A DNA stretch of 64,000 nt from Cyanoderma ruficeps (lineage: Eukaryota > Chordata > Aves > Passeriformes > Timaliidae), in the NCBI GenBank assembly GCA_008694505.1, contig VZDJ01000623.1, forward strand, positions 11,778,443 through 11,842,442, written 5' to 3'. Shown in pieces: positions 11,761 to 25,620 of the stretch (the stretch's first letter is position 1; each line of letters opens with the position of its first letter). Under the pieces are notes generated by a model. That model had not been told where the DNA came from, ran no database searches, and was given only the letters and a program-made list of their open reading frames with translations. A program made the translations under genes and the position numbers.

Positions 11761-12861
11761 TTCAGCTATAAATGCCATTTTGATGATTTCATTGTTCTCA
11801 AGGGCAGAAAACACATATTCAGGTGAAAAAATCCTCTGGGAATATCTCTAACCATTCCTACTGGAGTGTGCAGCATCACCCTTAGCTGCTGCCTCTGCAA
11901 TTAGTTGCACCTTCTGCATGTCATGTTGGAGAAATGCAGGGTGCCCTTGGGTTTTGCAGACTGTGGGTGAAACGCTGAGACTCTTTGCTACTCATGCAGA
12001 GAGCATTGCTCTAATATTAGAAAGTGCTGAACTCCATTTCCACCCACGGTGGAGAAAATGAAATATTTTCTGAACTATGAGGAGGTTGAGAGACTTGGAA
12101 GTAAAAGTATTCCCACAGCTGCCACTGTCACTGATGAAAAGGGCTGTCAAAATTGGCTTATTCTGAAAATTTTAACTGACAGAGCAAGCTGTCAGCACAG
12201 ACTGGGACAGAGAAGAGTCCTGGGGTAGTCATGGGGCATAGTGCTGGAGTGCTGGGATGCTGCACCTCTTATTGGTGGATATCACTGGGTGCTAATGGGT
12301 TGCTTCTTGGGAAAGGGGATGAAGGGAAGCCTTTGGTCTTGTTTGGAAGAGGATATCCTCATATTATTTCCTTGCTTTCTCCCCTAACTGCATGCTGTAT
12401 AAAGCCTGCAGATGCCAGCAATACATATTTGGATTGCTGAAGGCATATTGCCCTGTATCTGTGTTTTACTATTCTACAGCCAAGATTGCTTCCTGTCCTA
12501 ATCCATGATCTCCATCTATTGTATGCATTGAGGCAAGGCTCTCTTGGAATGGCCTTGCCTTTTTCATATACTGTAACTTTTGATCAGATGGTTTGTTCAG
12601 CCTCAAAGCTGCATTTTTCTAAAATACAGAAGTGGTTAGCTTTGCTAATCCATTGGTAGGAACTTGGTGGCTATTAGAGTTCTTTCAATGAAACACCTCT
12701 TCTCAGGTGACTTCTGCAGTGTTGTTCCCCTGGTGTTGTGCAATGGAGTGCAAAGGGAGCTGTTGGTGTCCTCCCAAGCTGCACTAGGCAAAGCATTCCC
12801 AGGAGGGAGATGTCAGGAGGATCCTGCCCCTCTGCTCAGCACTGGGGAGCCCACACCTGGC
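11761..12861. other. Intergenic DNA, nothing recognised
   Basis: Unremarkable single-copy-looking sequence between two CR1 fragments. It contains one copy (12009-12029) of a 21-bp word that recurs at 14110-14130. Confidence 0.5.
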
Positions 12862-13357
12862 GTGCCAGCTCCAGTTCTGCACTCCCCTGTACAGGAGACA
12901 CATGGACATACTGGAGACAGCCCAGAGCAGGGCCATGGAGATGAGAGGAGCTGGAGCACCACTCCTGTGAGGAAAGGCTGAGTGAGCTGGGACTGTTCAG
13001 CCTGGAGGAGAGAAGGCTCAGGAGGATCTCATCAGGGTATACCTGAAGGGAGGGTGCACAGAGGACAGAGCCTCTTCTCAGCAGTGCCCTGTGACAGAGT
13101 CAGAGGCAATGGGCACAAACTGAAACACAGGAGGTTCCCTCTGAACATCAAGGAAACACCTCCTTACTGCAAGGGTGACTGAGCACTGGCACAGGCTGCC
13201 CAGGAGTCTCCATCCCGTGGACTGTCTGTCCTTGGAGATACTCAAAGGCCATCTGACTATGGGCCTGGCCAACCAGCTGTAGATGACCTTTTTAGACCAA
13301 AGGCTTGGACCAGATACTTCTGGAGGTCCTTTCCAAATTCAACCATTCTGTGGTTCA
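12862..13357 (+). mobile_element. CR1 LINE fragment (3' end of ORF2 and 3' UTR)
   Basis: About 495 bp follow the CR1 consensus in sense orientation. The landmarks are the 'ccagttctgcactcccc' segment, 'gaaaggctgagtgagctggg', 'cagcctggaggagagaaggc', 'gggcacaaactgaaacacag', 'ctgcccagga', and the tail 'ggaggtcctttccaa' with 'attctgtggttc'. Divergence is moderate, and the reading frame is lost. Confidence 0.9.
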
Positions 13358-14479
13358 AAACAGGACGGCAAACAGTGGAAAAAAAGCAGGATAAAACAGG
13401 GCAAGGAAGATAGACTGAGGTAAATTACTGAGGCAGAACAGAAGAGAGGGATGAAACTGCCAGGAGGGAGTATCAGTCAGTGCTCCCTTTCTTCTGGCTC
13501 CATCTGAAACCTATATCTCAGTACTGACTGAGATATAATGCTGCAGTAGAAATTGTTGCAAAGTGGAAAATCACAATAATCTCACAATTTGGCAGGCTTC
13601 CTACCTGGTACTGAACTTCTCAAGATGGTTGTCATGGGTTGCAGTCAACCTGTGCCAAGACATCCCATCCTGTAACACTGAGCTAGTGAAACCTGGAAGT
13701 GCTGGAAGAGCTGCTCAGTATCAGCACTGTCACTGCACTTCATCACCCAGGTACAGAGGCTGCCTTTGGATGTGCAGAGGCAATGGCAGGGTGATCCAAG
13801 AGACATGGCTGCTCCTAATCAAGCATTTTTCTGTGGTTTTCCCTCTCCCTTGGAGTCTGAATCCCAGAAATTGCAACTGCCTGGGGCATGAGCTTGCAGT
13901 ACTACAGTGGTCAATCAGAAGCAGATGGCACATCAAACACATGGAGTGCTGGGTGGACCTTCCTGGCAGCCCTCACTGGTGATGTTCATCTAGATTGTCC
14001 TATTATTCACTGACAGTTTTGCTAATTGAGATATGCTGGGATGTGATAGTCATGGCATGATGTCTGCTGGCAGGTCAGAGCCCAGTTTTTTTTGCTTGGG
14101 TTGGATTGCCTCTAATATTAGAAAGTGCTGTAACTAGCAGTGTCATTGCAAGGGTTTATCTGGTGCCACTGGCTTATCTGAAAGCCATACAGACCTGTTC
14201 TCTTCCTCTTGGTGTTGCTTGAGGCTGGCTGTGAAGACCATGCCCACAGGTGGGGTGGCCGTGGCAGGGGGTACTCAGCACCTTTTGTGTGGATAGAGCC
14301 ATAGCTGGTCTGTCATATCTTTCTAGTGCAGCTAACAAGCAATTTGCAAGTTCCCATATGAAGCTATTTTGAGAACAAGAAGTTCCTTTAACACAACAAT
14401 CTATTCTGAGGGTGAAAAACAAATGCACCTGTAATAACAAAGGATTTGTCCCAGGAGAATCAGTAAAGAAAATGTCTAA
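13358..14479. other. Intergenic DNA, nothing recognised
   Basis: No gene or clear repeat was recognised. The second copy of the 21-bp word is at 14110-14130. The left part of the LTR-like element that follows may begin inside this stretch. Confidence 0.45.
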
Positions 14480-14678
14480 ACAGTCCAAGAATACAGAAAT
14501 TTGATGGACAAGTAGAACACCTTTTATTACCTATAGAATAATTAACAAAAAACTGTTAACCCATTAAAGTTGCCCAGAAGATTTGTAAAAATTGTATAAA
14601 AGACAGCCTGATGCCATAATAAAGAGAGCCTGCTGAAGATTTTACCGTGTCACTCTGTGTGTTGTGTCCATCCTAACA
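14480..14678 (+). mobile_element. Probable LTR, 3' part
   Basis: In plus orientation there is a TATA-like element 'gtataaaaga' near 14594, a polyadenylation signal 'aataaagaga' near 14618, then a GT-rich stretch and a terminal 'catcctaaca' at 14669-14678, the order expected for U3-R-U5. I could not fix the left edge or a target duplication. It may be a solo LTR or a truncated one. Confidence 0.45.
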
Positions 14679-16739
14679 ATGACAATCTTGGGCTAAGCCT
14701 GCAAAGTGATCAGTGTTTCAGTGCTGTGGGGGCACTGTCTGCCCTGAGACACAATATGACTGAAAGGTGCAGGCACACAAGACCCTCCAATGGGTCGTGT
14801 CCATGCCTGGGGCAGGCTTTGCCTACACTCACAGAAAGAGAGCAGTTTGAGCCCTGCTGGGTCTTATGAATGAAAACCATCCCAAACTGTAAAAATGTAC
14901 AGTACAAATGTAAAGTCTTGATGATTTTAAAAATTATTCCTACTAATTAATCACCAAAAAAACACACAGAGACCAAATTAAATGAACTTTACTGCCTTTG
15001 CAAAGTCAAGCTCGCAACAGTATGCCAGAATTAAGATGAGCTGTGCATGCTATACAGACCTCTTAAGTACACGTACTACGGGAATTTGTTGCAGTTTCTC
15101 AGTGTAGCACTAGTTGTACACTGTGGACTTAGTACTAGAAAGGATTTTAGCCCCCTTTCACATTTAGTTGAGGCTTTTCTGGCTAGCTGTCTCCATTCCT
15201 GTTATAGAAACTGTAGATGACTCCTGCTGAGGCTTGAAATGTCATCTAGTGGGAGACAAGATGTGTTCCAGCAAATGCTTAGTAGCCTTTGGTGTTCTTC
15301 TTCAAATGTGGAATGTAATGGACATAAATGATACCAAAAAAATCAAGAATAAGCAGACCAAAGAGCTTCCTGGTTTGTTACCCGGCCTCTGGCAGTGAGG
15401 TCCTGCGGGCAGGGCAAAAGGAGATGGCAAGAAAATGCTGGTGTTTCACAGAAAAACTTGCAGACTGCAACTATTTGTGGTCCAAAGACTTTCTGACCAG
15501 AAATAACACCTTAATTTGTAATAGCACAAAATGGATTTTTCTTCCAGGAATTTGGCTCATTCCTTTCTGAACTGTGCAAACTTCGGCAGCCTCCCACAAA
15601 CTGCTGTGAAACTTCAGCATTCATTGCGTGAGAAACCCTCCCCTTCCTTCCCTGTAGCATTTGTCACCTGCTCGGGGTTACAAACACCCTCAGACAATGT
15701 TCTCTGCTCCCTTTCTTCATCCTGCTCGAGACTTCACGCACACAGTTCCCACCCCCCCACCCCCAGTTATTTATTTTCAGGCCTAATGGCTGCAGTTTTT
15801 TCTGTAACATACTTTCACATTTATATTTGCCTTGAAATGGGGGCCCAGAACTGTGCATCTTGTTTTGATTTGCAATAGCTTGTTCAGGTCTAATCTCCGC
15901 ACACTGGAAGCTACAATTTGGTTTGCTAACGGGTTTGACATAAACTACTGTGCCTTTTATTTGCAATTTCACCTGCCATTTTATTGTCCAGTTTCTGTGT
16001 ATTCTGAAACCCTTCTGCAACTGCTGAAGTAACTTTTGTCCTTATTATTTTGGACAGCTGCATGTAGTTGACTGACTTTACTCAATATCCCAGAAGGTCT
16101 ATTATTCACCTTAATTTGCAGATTTTGTAGAGGAGGAGCTGCAGCATATGTCAGTGTAGGACTCCAGCTGGGACTCCCTTTCCCTGTGAATAATGCTGGA
16201 GCATTCCTGGGTTTTGCCAATTGCTGGCTCACATGAAAACACTCTTTCTTAATCTATGGCAGCTATTTCACAAGCTGCTGTTGAAGGATTTCCTCAGTGC
16301 CTTTGGAAAATCGAATTGACTGTATCTTTTGGGTTTTGCTTGTCTGTTAACAGTAGTTTGTTGATGGTTTCAAAGGAATCTTACAGATGCGTGAATCATG
16401 ACTGCTGATGCTAACTGTGACGCATGTACCTTATTTATTTACATATCCATACTACCAATCCTTGCCAATATTTACTTGACCCAGCTGTGGAGCGGGGAAA
16501 AAAGACAAATCCTCGGACAATTAAAGCTTAGAGTGCTTTTCATGTTATATATATTCTTATCCAAAAATACTGCTCACCTGCAACCAAAAGAGAACCTGTG
16601 AACCATGCAATGCATCTTCCAGCCACCAGGTAGAGGCAAAAGCCGTTGCAAAACAGCCACCCTGGTGATAAAACGCTTACTTCCAAAATAGCAGTCTGAT
16701 TGACATCAAAAGAAAGCTTCTGACCAATCTGTCTTCATG

Positions 16740-16930
16740 GTTCTTAAAATAGGTCTGGCCAAATTCATATATAAAAATTAATTTTGAATCTCATTAGCTC
16801 TGCAGTCACCCACTTAATTAGAAAGCCATTGCAGTCAATACGTATGAAGCATGCTCTAATTATCCCTTTCTACTCAATACATGAAAAATTAATCATGCTA
16901 GAGTTGCTCTATCTTTTAATACAATGATAA
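16740..16930. promoter_or_regulatory. Candidate conserved non-coding element (AT-rich, TAAT cores)
   Basis: Several homeodomain-type cores occur within about 190 bp: 'aattaattt', 'cttaattaga', 'ctaattatcc' and 'aattaatcatg'. The sequence is otherwise complex, with no repeat signature. That is typical of developmental enhancers near genes such as CELSR1, but conservation cannot be tested from one genome. Confidence 0.25.
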
Positions 16931-19900
16931 CAACATTTGAACAACTGTAGGGTCTCTCAAAGAGTATCCAATTAAGCTCTTTAGTAGAAGGGGTTTTTAT
17001 GGGTTTTTTTGAGGGTGTGGGTTTGGGTTTTGTTATTTTTTTTTGTTGGTTTTTTAGTAGGGAAATTTAATCATTTACCTGTAAAGTGTTCTCTAAATGA
17101 CAGATTTTTAAAATCTGGCCTTACAAAAAGAGTCGTTAAAGAAGGGGCCAAATCTTGGCACCAATATTCAAAGGTATTAAACCTTAGATATCCACAACAG
17201 TGTATATATTATAGTCATGATCTTGTAATGAGTTTTTATGAGTTTTACTTACACGGAGCAGAAACATTAGCAAATGTAAGTTAATGGAAAACTGAGGACA
17301 AAGTTTACATAGATAATTTATTCTCTGTACAGGAGCAGCATCAATCCTGAACTTTCAAAGGCATGAATGTTTTCTGAACCTTATATATCAGCTGTACTTA
17401 TTATCATTCATATTGCAGCAGCTCACTGAAGACCCTCATGTGGATCAGGACCCCCTTTAACCACAGACCATGCACATGTAAGCTTGAATGAGAGCACTGA
17501 TAATACATGTCTGTCTTGGCAGAGCAAGGTTGTAGACATTCAACTATCCCCCATAATTACAGCATAAAGATCTGTCCATTCACCAGTTAAAAAANAAAAA
17601 AAAAAAAAAGCAAAGCAAATCAAAAACTCAAACCACACACCCCTGGAACTCAAAGGCTGTAAATGATGGGCCTAGTCCCACATCTGAAGGGTGCTGTGGA
17701 CACCGTGGGATGAGGGTGTGGGACATGACACCAGGCATGTGCTGCTGCAGGGGGTCCCAGCATGGCCACACAAGACCATCTCTGCCATCCCTGTGCACTG
17801 GCAGCACTGGGAGGTGCACATGACTCAGCAGCACAACGGAGGTACTCAGCAGGGTGACACTGCTGTTGAAAAGCAGCCTCTGGGTTTCTTTTCATGCTAT
17901 TTCCCTGCCATCGTAGACCCCTGAGAACCTGGGATCTGGTCACCTCTCTGGACCACAGTGTTTCAGTCCAAAGCCCCAGGGCTTCAAATGCATCTTGTTC
18001 CATTAGCTGGTGATCATTCTGACCATGCCTTGCAGGGTGAGACCAGCCAGCCAGTCAGTCTGTCTTCTGTGAGGTGTTTGCACCAGTGATGCACTGTGTT
18101 GAAACTTTTCTGTAATCCAAAAGCTACACAACAAAAGCAGAACATTTTCTGTCTGATTCCTTAGTGGAAACAGGTGAGAGAAGGGCAGGATGATCTAGCA
18201 CTTACAGGCTTTAGCAAAAGAAGATACAGGCTATATCTGTCTTTACAGATGAAGGAGAGGGGTGAACACATGATGATGAGGAGGAGGACAAGGAGGAGAA
18301 GAGCTGCTGGGGAGTAGGAGCCAATTTTGGGACAGCCTGGGAGGCAGAGAGAGCTCAAGGTCCTTGACAGCTGAGGAGTGAGGTGAAGCAGTGGGAACTG
18401 GTGAGGCTGGTCCTGGCTCCCTGGGAATTTGAGCAATGACACTTGTGAGGGGCGGGTTCCTAGAGGAAAGATGGTAGAATAGTAGCAGCGAACAGGAAAG
18501 GAAGCCAGGAGAAATGACCTAATTTTGGGGTTTTTTTTAAATTTTATTTTCTGAAACTTTGAAATCTTAGCTAAGTGATAAAAAGGATCAATTATACATG
18601 TAAAATCCTTTACAGCCTTTACATATAAATCGTTGACCAATTTTGGGACTAAGTCTGGATCCAGCCATCTCTAAACTCTCCTCAAAGTAGGAGTTTAGAA
18701 AGCAAGAGGATCCTTTCTGAACCTCAGGACTCAATGGGAGAGTCTCCCTGACAGTTTTGTCTTACTCTGTCCTCTATGCAGCAAATAACCAAGTGTACCT
18801 TGCCACTGAATTTGCTAAATCACTGTTGCATTTGCTATCAAATGTATTTAAATTTATGTTTTATATTGATAAGAATATTTATATTTGTTTCAAGTGAAGT
18901 GCATCACTCCATCTGCAACAAGGTGTGCCCAAGTTTTTCACTGTACTTAAAAATAAAGGGCATGTTCTCACATTACAAGCTAGTGTTGCCTGCCCGTCCA
19001 AAAATCAGCATGGATTTTATTTCTGTGCCCACTTTGCTCTAAGAGCAGGTGGTGTTGAAGCTGTCAGAGGGATGGAGGAGGAAAGCTGGAAGGAGTTGGG
19101 CTCTCCTCCCTTGGTACACATATTAAAGAGAACAAATATTTGTCATTAACTTGTGACTCTTCCAGCCTGAGTATGAGGAGGATTTATACTACTCAAAGAA
19201 CTGTGTCATTAAGTGCTACTAATCCCCCAAACTTCCACTGTAGTAGGATCATGTTAGTTGTAGGGGGAGATGCAGCATGTCAGATTCTGTTCTATTCTCA
19301 TGAAGTAAATTGCAAAGCATTTGATTTGATGTGATTTGACTTGCAAGAAGAATCGAAGGAACCCAGATCTCTGGGACCTAAACACAGCTTGCTCTTCTGC
19401 ATGAGGAAAGCACTGTGCTCTGCTAGCTAGATCCTGGCTCCTTCAGCATCAGGAGAATGGACACAGGCTTCAAAAATCTATCCCTAATCCCCCCTGCTGC
19501 CTCTGTGTGGGTGTATATGTTTGTCTGCCTCAGGGCATCTCCAAATCAGGGTAGAGGAGGTGCAGTCCCACCTTCAAAGTTATGGCACTGGATGAAGCTA
19601 ACACCCACTCCATGGAATCAGAATTCTGCTGCAGAATATGCCCATGGGAGATATGAACACCATGGATTTGACCAGTGCTGTTAGGCAGAAGAAACACCGG
19701 GGGGAGAGCAGAGATGGCTGAATACAATGCTTGGTCTGTGACAATATTTAATCACTCTCCACAAACTTCAGGAATCTGTGCTCTCCTTTTCTTATGGGAG
19801 GCAGGGGAAGAGAAAGGATAATTTTCCTGTTTTGTTTCTAACTAGAAGATGAAAGGATATATGTAGGCTGTGTAATGACCACTGGCAGTAGATAAGAGCT

Positions 19901-22900
19901 GAGTCCCTGAGAAGTTGTTGGTTGAATTTGCCCAGCTTTGTGCTGCTCATGTGGCTCAGAGCAGGAGAAACCCAGGCAGGTGGCTCAGTGACTTCCTTAT
20001 AGTGACAGCCCTGTGCAGTAAGCAGGTAAAGCTGAAGCTCCTGAAGCCCAAGACTGTTCCAAGCTCCTGCCTGTCCCCACAATCTCCAAACAGCAGAGAG
20101 ACAACTTCTTCCAGGATAGACGTGGGAATGGCAAAAAACTTCTGGCAGCAGCTGCAGGCAGATCAGAAATGTGCAACTGATGTCAGTGCCTGCAAAAGCT
20201 GTCTGCAAAACTTGCCCACTGCATTTCTTCTTTTTTCCATGCAGATGGATTTATGTTGTGCTCTGTGGGATTCAGAAAGCAGCACTGAATTTTCTCTTTC
20301 AGTGGAAAGGCTTCCTGTGGGGAAGGCAAGACAGCTGTGCCAGTTGAGCAAGTGAGTGAGAACAGATCTACAGGATAATCTTCTCAAGGGGCTCTCCACT
20401 TTTCCAAGAGGGCATGACCCAAGTCCCTGACATCCTTCTTTCAGATAAACCCTGCTGAGAGGTGACTCAGGCAGTTTCTGCCCTACAATACACAAAGATG
20501 GTAAATGGAAGTCTGAAAGGTCTATAGCTCTGGAAGGGCTTTTGGCTGTCCCTGTGAGCATCAGGTCTGTGGAGAGGACATGTCTATGCCAGCCTGAGCT
20601 GAATGAGCTTCATACTGAGCTGAATCAGATGTTGTTCAACATCTCTCAGCCCAGCAGCTTACCATGGCAAACAGTTAATAGCTTACACACAGCTGCTGGT
20701 GGGAAGGTCAGGAATATTACATCCTGGGGGATACACAGCCATGACACTGCTGGATGAACTCTTCATGGATCTGTGTTCCCCCTCAGCCATGTCTTACCCA
20801 CTATGGCCTTGCCTAATTTCAGATATTTTTCTTCAAGGAAAGTTGTTAGGTTCCTTCCATTGTGAAATGAGAGAAGTGTGCACTCCTGGGGCATAGGTCA
20901 CTTCCTCCTATAGCATGTCAGTCAGCTCATGGAGTGGAAATTGCTCTTAACTCCAGTGATGAGAGATACCAGCACATCAGATACCTGTCATCCAGGATGA
21001 GAGGAGTAAAGCAAAATGATGTTTCTTTATCCATGCTGGCTTTTGCAGTTGACAGCATGTGTGGGGACTACAACTCCTCCCTCAACAGTAATGTAAAAAA
21101 CTTACCTCCTCCATGCATGATGAGCAATCCTTTGGGGCCTTTTCAGCTGTAGATTGTGGTTGGGAGCCTTTGAAATGGATAACCCCTTCATTTCTTCAAG
21201 TTAAATCTACTTCTGGAGACAGGAGCTCAGAGGGAGAGGAGCTGGTACCTCCTTGCCTGCTAGGGAAGAGCTAGCCAGAGCCACGTGCAGTGAGGAGGAG
21301 GAGAAAAAGGGGGACACTTGAACAACATCACCAGCACTGCTGGTGATGGGAGCAGAACCAGGAACAGACCCCTGCCTGCAGTGCCCCTGGCACCTGGCAG
21401 CGTCCCTTGGCACTCCTCCTTGCTGTGCCCTGCCATCCTGCCAGCCTGTCCTGTGCCTGGGAGCAGTCTCTCTGGAAGAGAAGCTGTTTTCTTTCATGTT
21501 GAGACATGCTCTCCTTTTAATTATTTTAGCATTGCTAAAATAAAAATAAAATATTTGTGAAGAAACCTTTCAGGTTTATTTCAGCCCTGACACAAGTTGG
21601 CTGAGTTTCAGTTAACTGATTTACACCAAATACTGCTCTGCCATACCCACAGCTTACATTTATCTATGAGAATGAAAATAACTATCAGCAGCAGGTTTAA
21701 GCCAGCTTATACAGGAGCTGCTGGAAGGAGCTCTGTGTGTGTTGCCTTTCATGCCCAAGGCTTTGGACTGGATTGCTGGAGAGTGTTTGCTGTGGCCAAG
21801 GCCTCTTCCCCTCTGGCTGTCTCAGTGACACAGCTTGTCAGTATATCACAGGGGCTGTTTCAGTTCAGGTCTCAAAACCCAGATGATATCACACTCATTC
21901 CTGCAAGATCAAGGTGGTACCGTCTTCAGCTCTGTGACTCAGCACCCTGGTGGAACTGTCTTGGCCAGCTGACTTGAAGGAGAGAACTAAATCTTAGATG
22001 GAAAAGGACTTTTTCCACTTCACCAAAAATAATTCTAATTCTAAATGAAATCTCACTTAATTATAGCCTGAGAATCCCACCAGGAGCTTCCACTGGAGCT
22101 TACTGAGCACAGCAACTAGCAAGACACACAGGATATAACATGATATGGCTTAGATGATGCATGTCCACAGCTGAAATCTCGATTGTGAGGGCTCACTGAC
22201 AAAGCCAGGGAGATATCAGCACAGGAGAAGAGCAGTCCTGCACAGTGAAATGCAACCTGACGTGCTGTGCCATGAAATCCCGCAAGTGACCAGAGATGTC
22301 AGCTTAACCACATGTCTTCCAATAAATTTTTTATAGCACCCAGTCAAACCTTTTCCCTGGCTGACTCCAGGGGACAGAGAAGACTGTCTGATATGGCTGC
22401 TACCTCTTCTGGCTCATCATCTGACAAGTGCAGGAATGTGACATAACCATGAAATGGAGAGGACACCATTTTCAGTGCTGGAAACAGTTTTACTGTCAAA
22501 CTGCCTTCAAGGACAGGCAAAAGACCTTTTATGAAGGTTGATAACAGCAACGACAGATGCTGGTACTACCACTAGTATTTGAATCATCAGACCCAGCTAA
22601 TGTATCTGTTCAGAAACTGGAATAAGAAGCAGAGGTTGGATTTTCATCCATTGCAGGCACTTAGCTGTGGTAAAGAAATGTGTGAGAGATACAAATAATA
22701 GTACTACTGTGTCTAATTTCTAAGGAGTTCTCACCCTTGGCTGCCTCCTGAACTGATTTCTTGTCCAAAAATATTAGAAAGCAAAAGTGCACTTGATGGG
22801 GAAACTGGAAGAGGTGGCACTCACAAGGGAATGGATTTCTGCTCCAAGTCACACACACTTCCTCACTAATCATTCACATTAAAGAGACAGTTTCTAGGGT

Positions 22901-23379
22901 ACTGATCTGTTATCCTTTTGGTCAGAAATGCCTGCTTATTCCCATATGTATTTTACTTGACTTCTTTTTTCCAAATAGCTGCCCAGGCCTCAACAGTGGG
23001 GTAGAAAGGCATGCCCCAGGATAGGAATAGGAGTAATGGCAGGGCTAGGGGTCATGTGTTGGGAAGCAGTTGGAAAAAGCAGCAGGAAAAAAACATGAAT
23101 AATTTTACGAAAATGGTAAATTATAAACAACAACAAAAAAACCCCAAACCCAAAACAACAAAACAAAACAAAAAATAAAGAGGAAAAATTTCCAAAATCT
23201 GAGTATTTCTTTCTGAACAGTCCGAAGTGACTATTCATTCACATGAATAGGGCAGCTAGGGCATGACTTTCTGTTCTGTCTTTACCTAGGGAAGGCTTCT
23301 TGCCTGGACCAGCAGGAGGGTTGTTTCTGAGGATGCTGCAAGCCCCACAGAAGCTGGCAGGGTGGGATAAGACTTCTTC

Positions 23380-24300
23380 CTGCGGTTTCTTTCTATCTCG
23401 TGTAACTTCCCCGTAAAGCAGAGAGCTACTTTTGCTTGCAAGCTTGCATCTATTTAGTCTTTTGTTATGAAAATCCTTCTTCCCATCTATGCACTTCTAA
23501 TCCCTTTAAAATATGGCTGAGTTTTTGGTTGCTGCGATACCCTCCTTTTGGCATGGAGAACCTCCTGCTCACCCCTCAGGTCACGCAGCTGCTCGCACTG
23601 AGCTCTGCTGCTGCAGTTCAGGGGTGTTCGGTGTCCTGTCCTAAAGCCGCACGGTATCACTAGAGGCAATCCCACAGCCAAGCTGGGGAAGACGCTGGCT
23701 CTGAAAGAGAGATGGTGCATGCAATCCTGAGCTCTATCTTTTCCATTTAAGGACACTTAAATGCCAGAAAGAGCTGTTCAGGCGTCTGTTCAGAGAATTG
23801 ACAGAATCAGGGGTTTGTAAAACTTTTGTCCTCTTGTATTTAAAACCTGGGAAGAGGCGTGATGCGAAGAGGCGCGAGTTGCCTGCTGCTGAGCTATAAA
23901 GGCTTCTTTGTGCTGAATCATCTGGGCTAAAAGGAGCTCGGACTCTCTCCTGCTAAGTGGCCAGTGACTGCTGGTGGACCCCACCGAGACAGCTTTTGTT
24001 AGCCAAGATCAGCTGCAGCGTGAGATGTCGCGGTCCTTTCACTACAAAACAAGCTGCAAAAGGCACTGAGGGATGAATTCCGATTTTCTTTTGCTCTACC
24101 GTGGAGTTTTCCATTTAAAACCGCAGTTGTTTGGCTCTAACCCAGGGCCAGAGTGCAGGTCAGTGTGGGAGCAGCATGGACTTAGTGTGAGTACGTGTGG
24201 ATGCAGCATTTGCAGGGTGTTTATGGAAGAGATGGGTGTTTATGTTGACTGCATCTCTGACGTCAACTCAGATGTGACTTTTTATTACCTTGATGACAGG
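23380..24300. other. CpG-enriched patch with TATA-like box
   Basis: CpG dinucleotides are clearly more frequent here than in the flanks, for example around 'gaggcgtgatgcgaagaggcgcgag' split across 23,853-23,878. A 'gctataaagg' motif follows at about 23,893. This could be an unannotated promoter or a young insertion. No coding region or known repeat is recognised. Confidence 0.25.
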
Positions 24301-25620
24301 AGAAATTAGCTGCAAGGTACACGTTCATCCCAAAAAAGTAACCTCCCAACAAAGCAACCGTCTTCCTCTCAACATGCTCAGGCAGCCCTTACTGTTGTAG
24401 GCTTCCCACTTTGCTATAATTTAGTCATGCCTCAGAAAGCTTTGTGCAAGGGACACTGGGTGTGTGTGTCAACTGCACTTGGAGCTCTCCTGTCTGGAGG
24501 GAGTTTTTCAGAGGCAGGCATGGTATTCATCAGAGTGTGTTGAGTCCACGGGGCAGATTAGGTCAGAAACGTCTCCTGGTTTATTTGAAAAGTTGTGCTG
24601 GATATTTTTCTGAGTCTTGGCCAATACAGATGTACTTTGTATAAAGAATGCTCTCCACACCTGATTTGGAGGAGGTTTAATGGCCCATAAATGGCAGCAG
24701 TGTCCAGATGATGAGATAGTTTTCCTGCCCCAAGGCTGGATGTACCCAAATGATTGATGAGCAGCCACAGTGTAGCAAACTGAACACAAATCCCTATAGG
24801 AGGGTGAGTTTGTTTCCTTATTGTCAGATGAAGTTATTTTAAAGCAGCACCCCCATGAGATGGCTGTCTGACCAGCAGGCTGGATATGTATGTCCAACTT
24901 TGCAATTACTTTGAGCACGAGGGATGATGCCCTCACGTCTGCATCCCATTTCCCGTGCTGCTCTTGAATTGGTGACATGTGCTGGCTCTGGATGTGCGTT
25001 TTGTACCTTTCCTGGTAGCAACTACACTGTCCATCCTGCTTCACCCCTGGGAGTAACCAGGATTCACTCTCTGCCCTTCATTTCCTGTCTCCCAAACAGC
25101 AGCACACTGTGTGTGCTGGCATCTTGGTGAGCCCCTCAGCGAGTTCCCACCAGCATCTGTCACTATTGAAGCATTCACTTACAGTCTCCTGCCTTTGGTC
25201 CCTTCTGGTGCCTCACACCCACCCATTGCCACTCCTTTCTCATTCCTACCAATCTTCCTATTTCTATTACTATTAGAATGTTCTTCTTTTATTAGAAGAC
25301 AGTTAAATCTGCAAGAATTTTTTTTTTTTCTGAAAGGATTTCTGTAAGAGATTTTTTTGCCAGGGGATGGAATTAGCATTATGGACATTAAAAGGCAGGA
25401 AATGGTGTATTTTTATTTTTTTTTAAATCAACTGCTTCAAGGGAGAAAATGAGAAATGTTTTTGAGAACAGCTTTCCATTATATGAGAAAGCAGAAGCTC
25501 CATTCCTCATTCTCACACCGTGTTTATTAACCCTAACTATTTTAGAAACAAAACATCTCTTACATCTTTCATGTAAGCCGGGGTAACAGAATCCACATAA
25601 CCATCAAAGCAAGTCCCGGA

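Larger units (their letters stand above)
14679..25620. other. Long intergenic stretch, no gene recognised
   Basis: I find no coding exon with family resemblance and no clear transposon here. Notable sub-regions are the homeodomain-site-rich AT block at about 16,740-16,930, poly-A with an N near 17,590-17,609, a C/A-rich tract (23,127-23,178), and a CpG-enriched patch with a TATA-like box at about 23,380-24,300. Confidence 0.5.
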
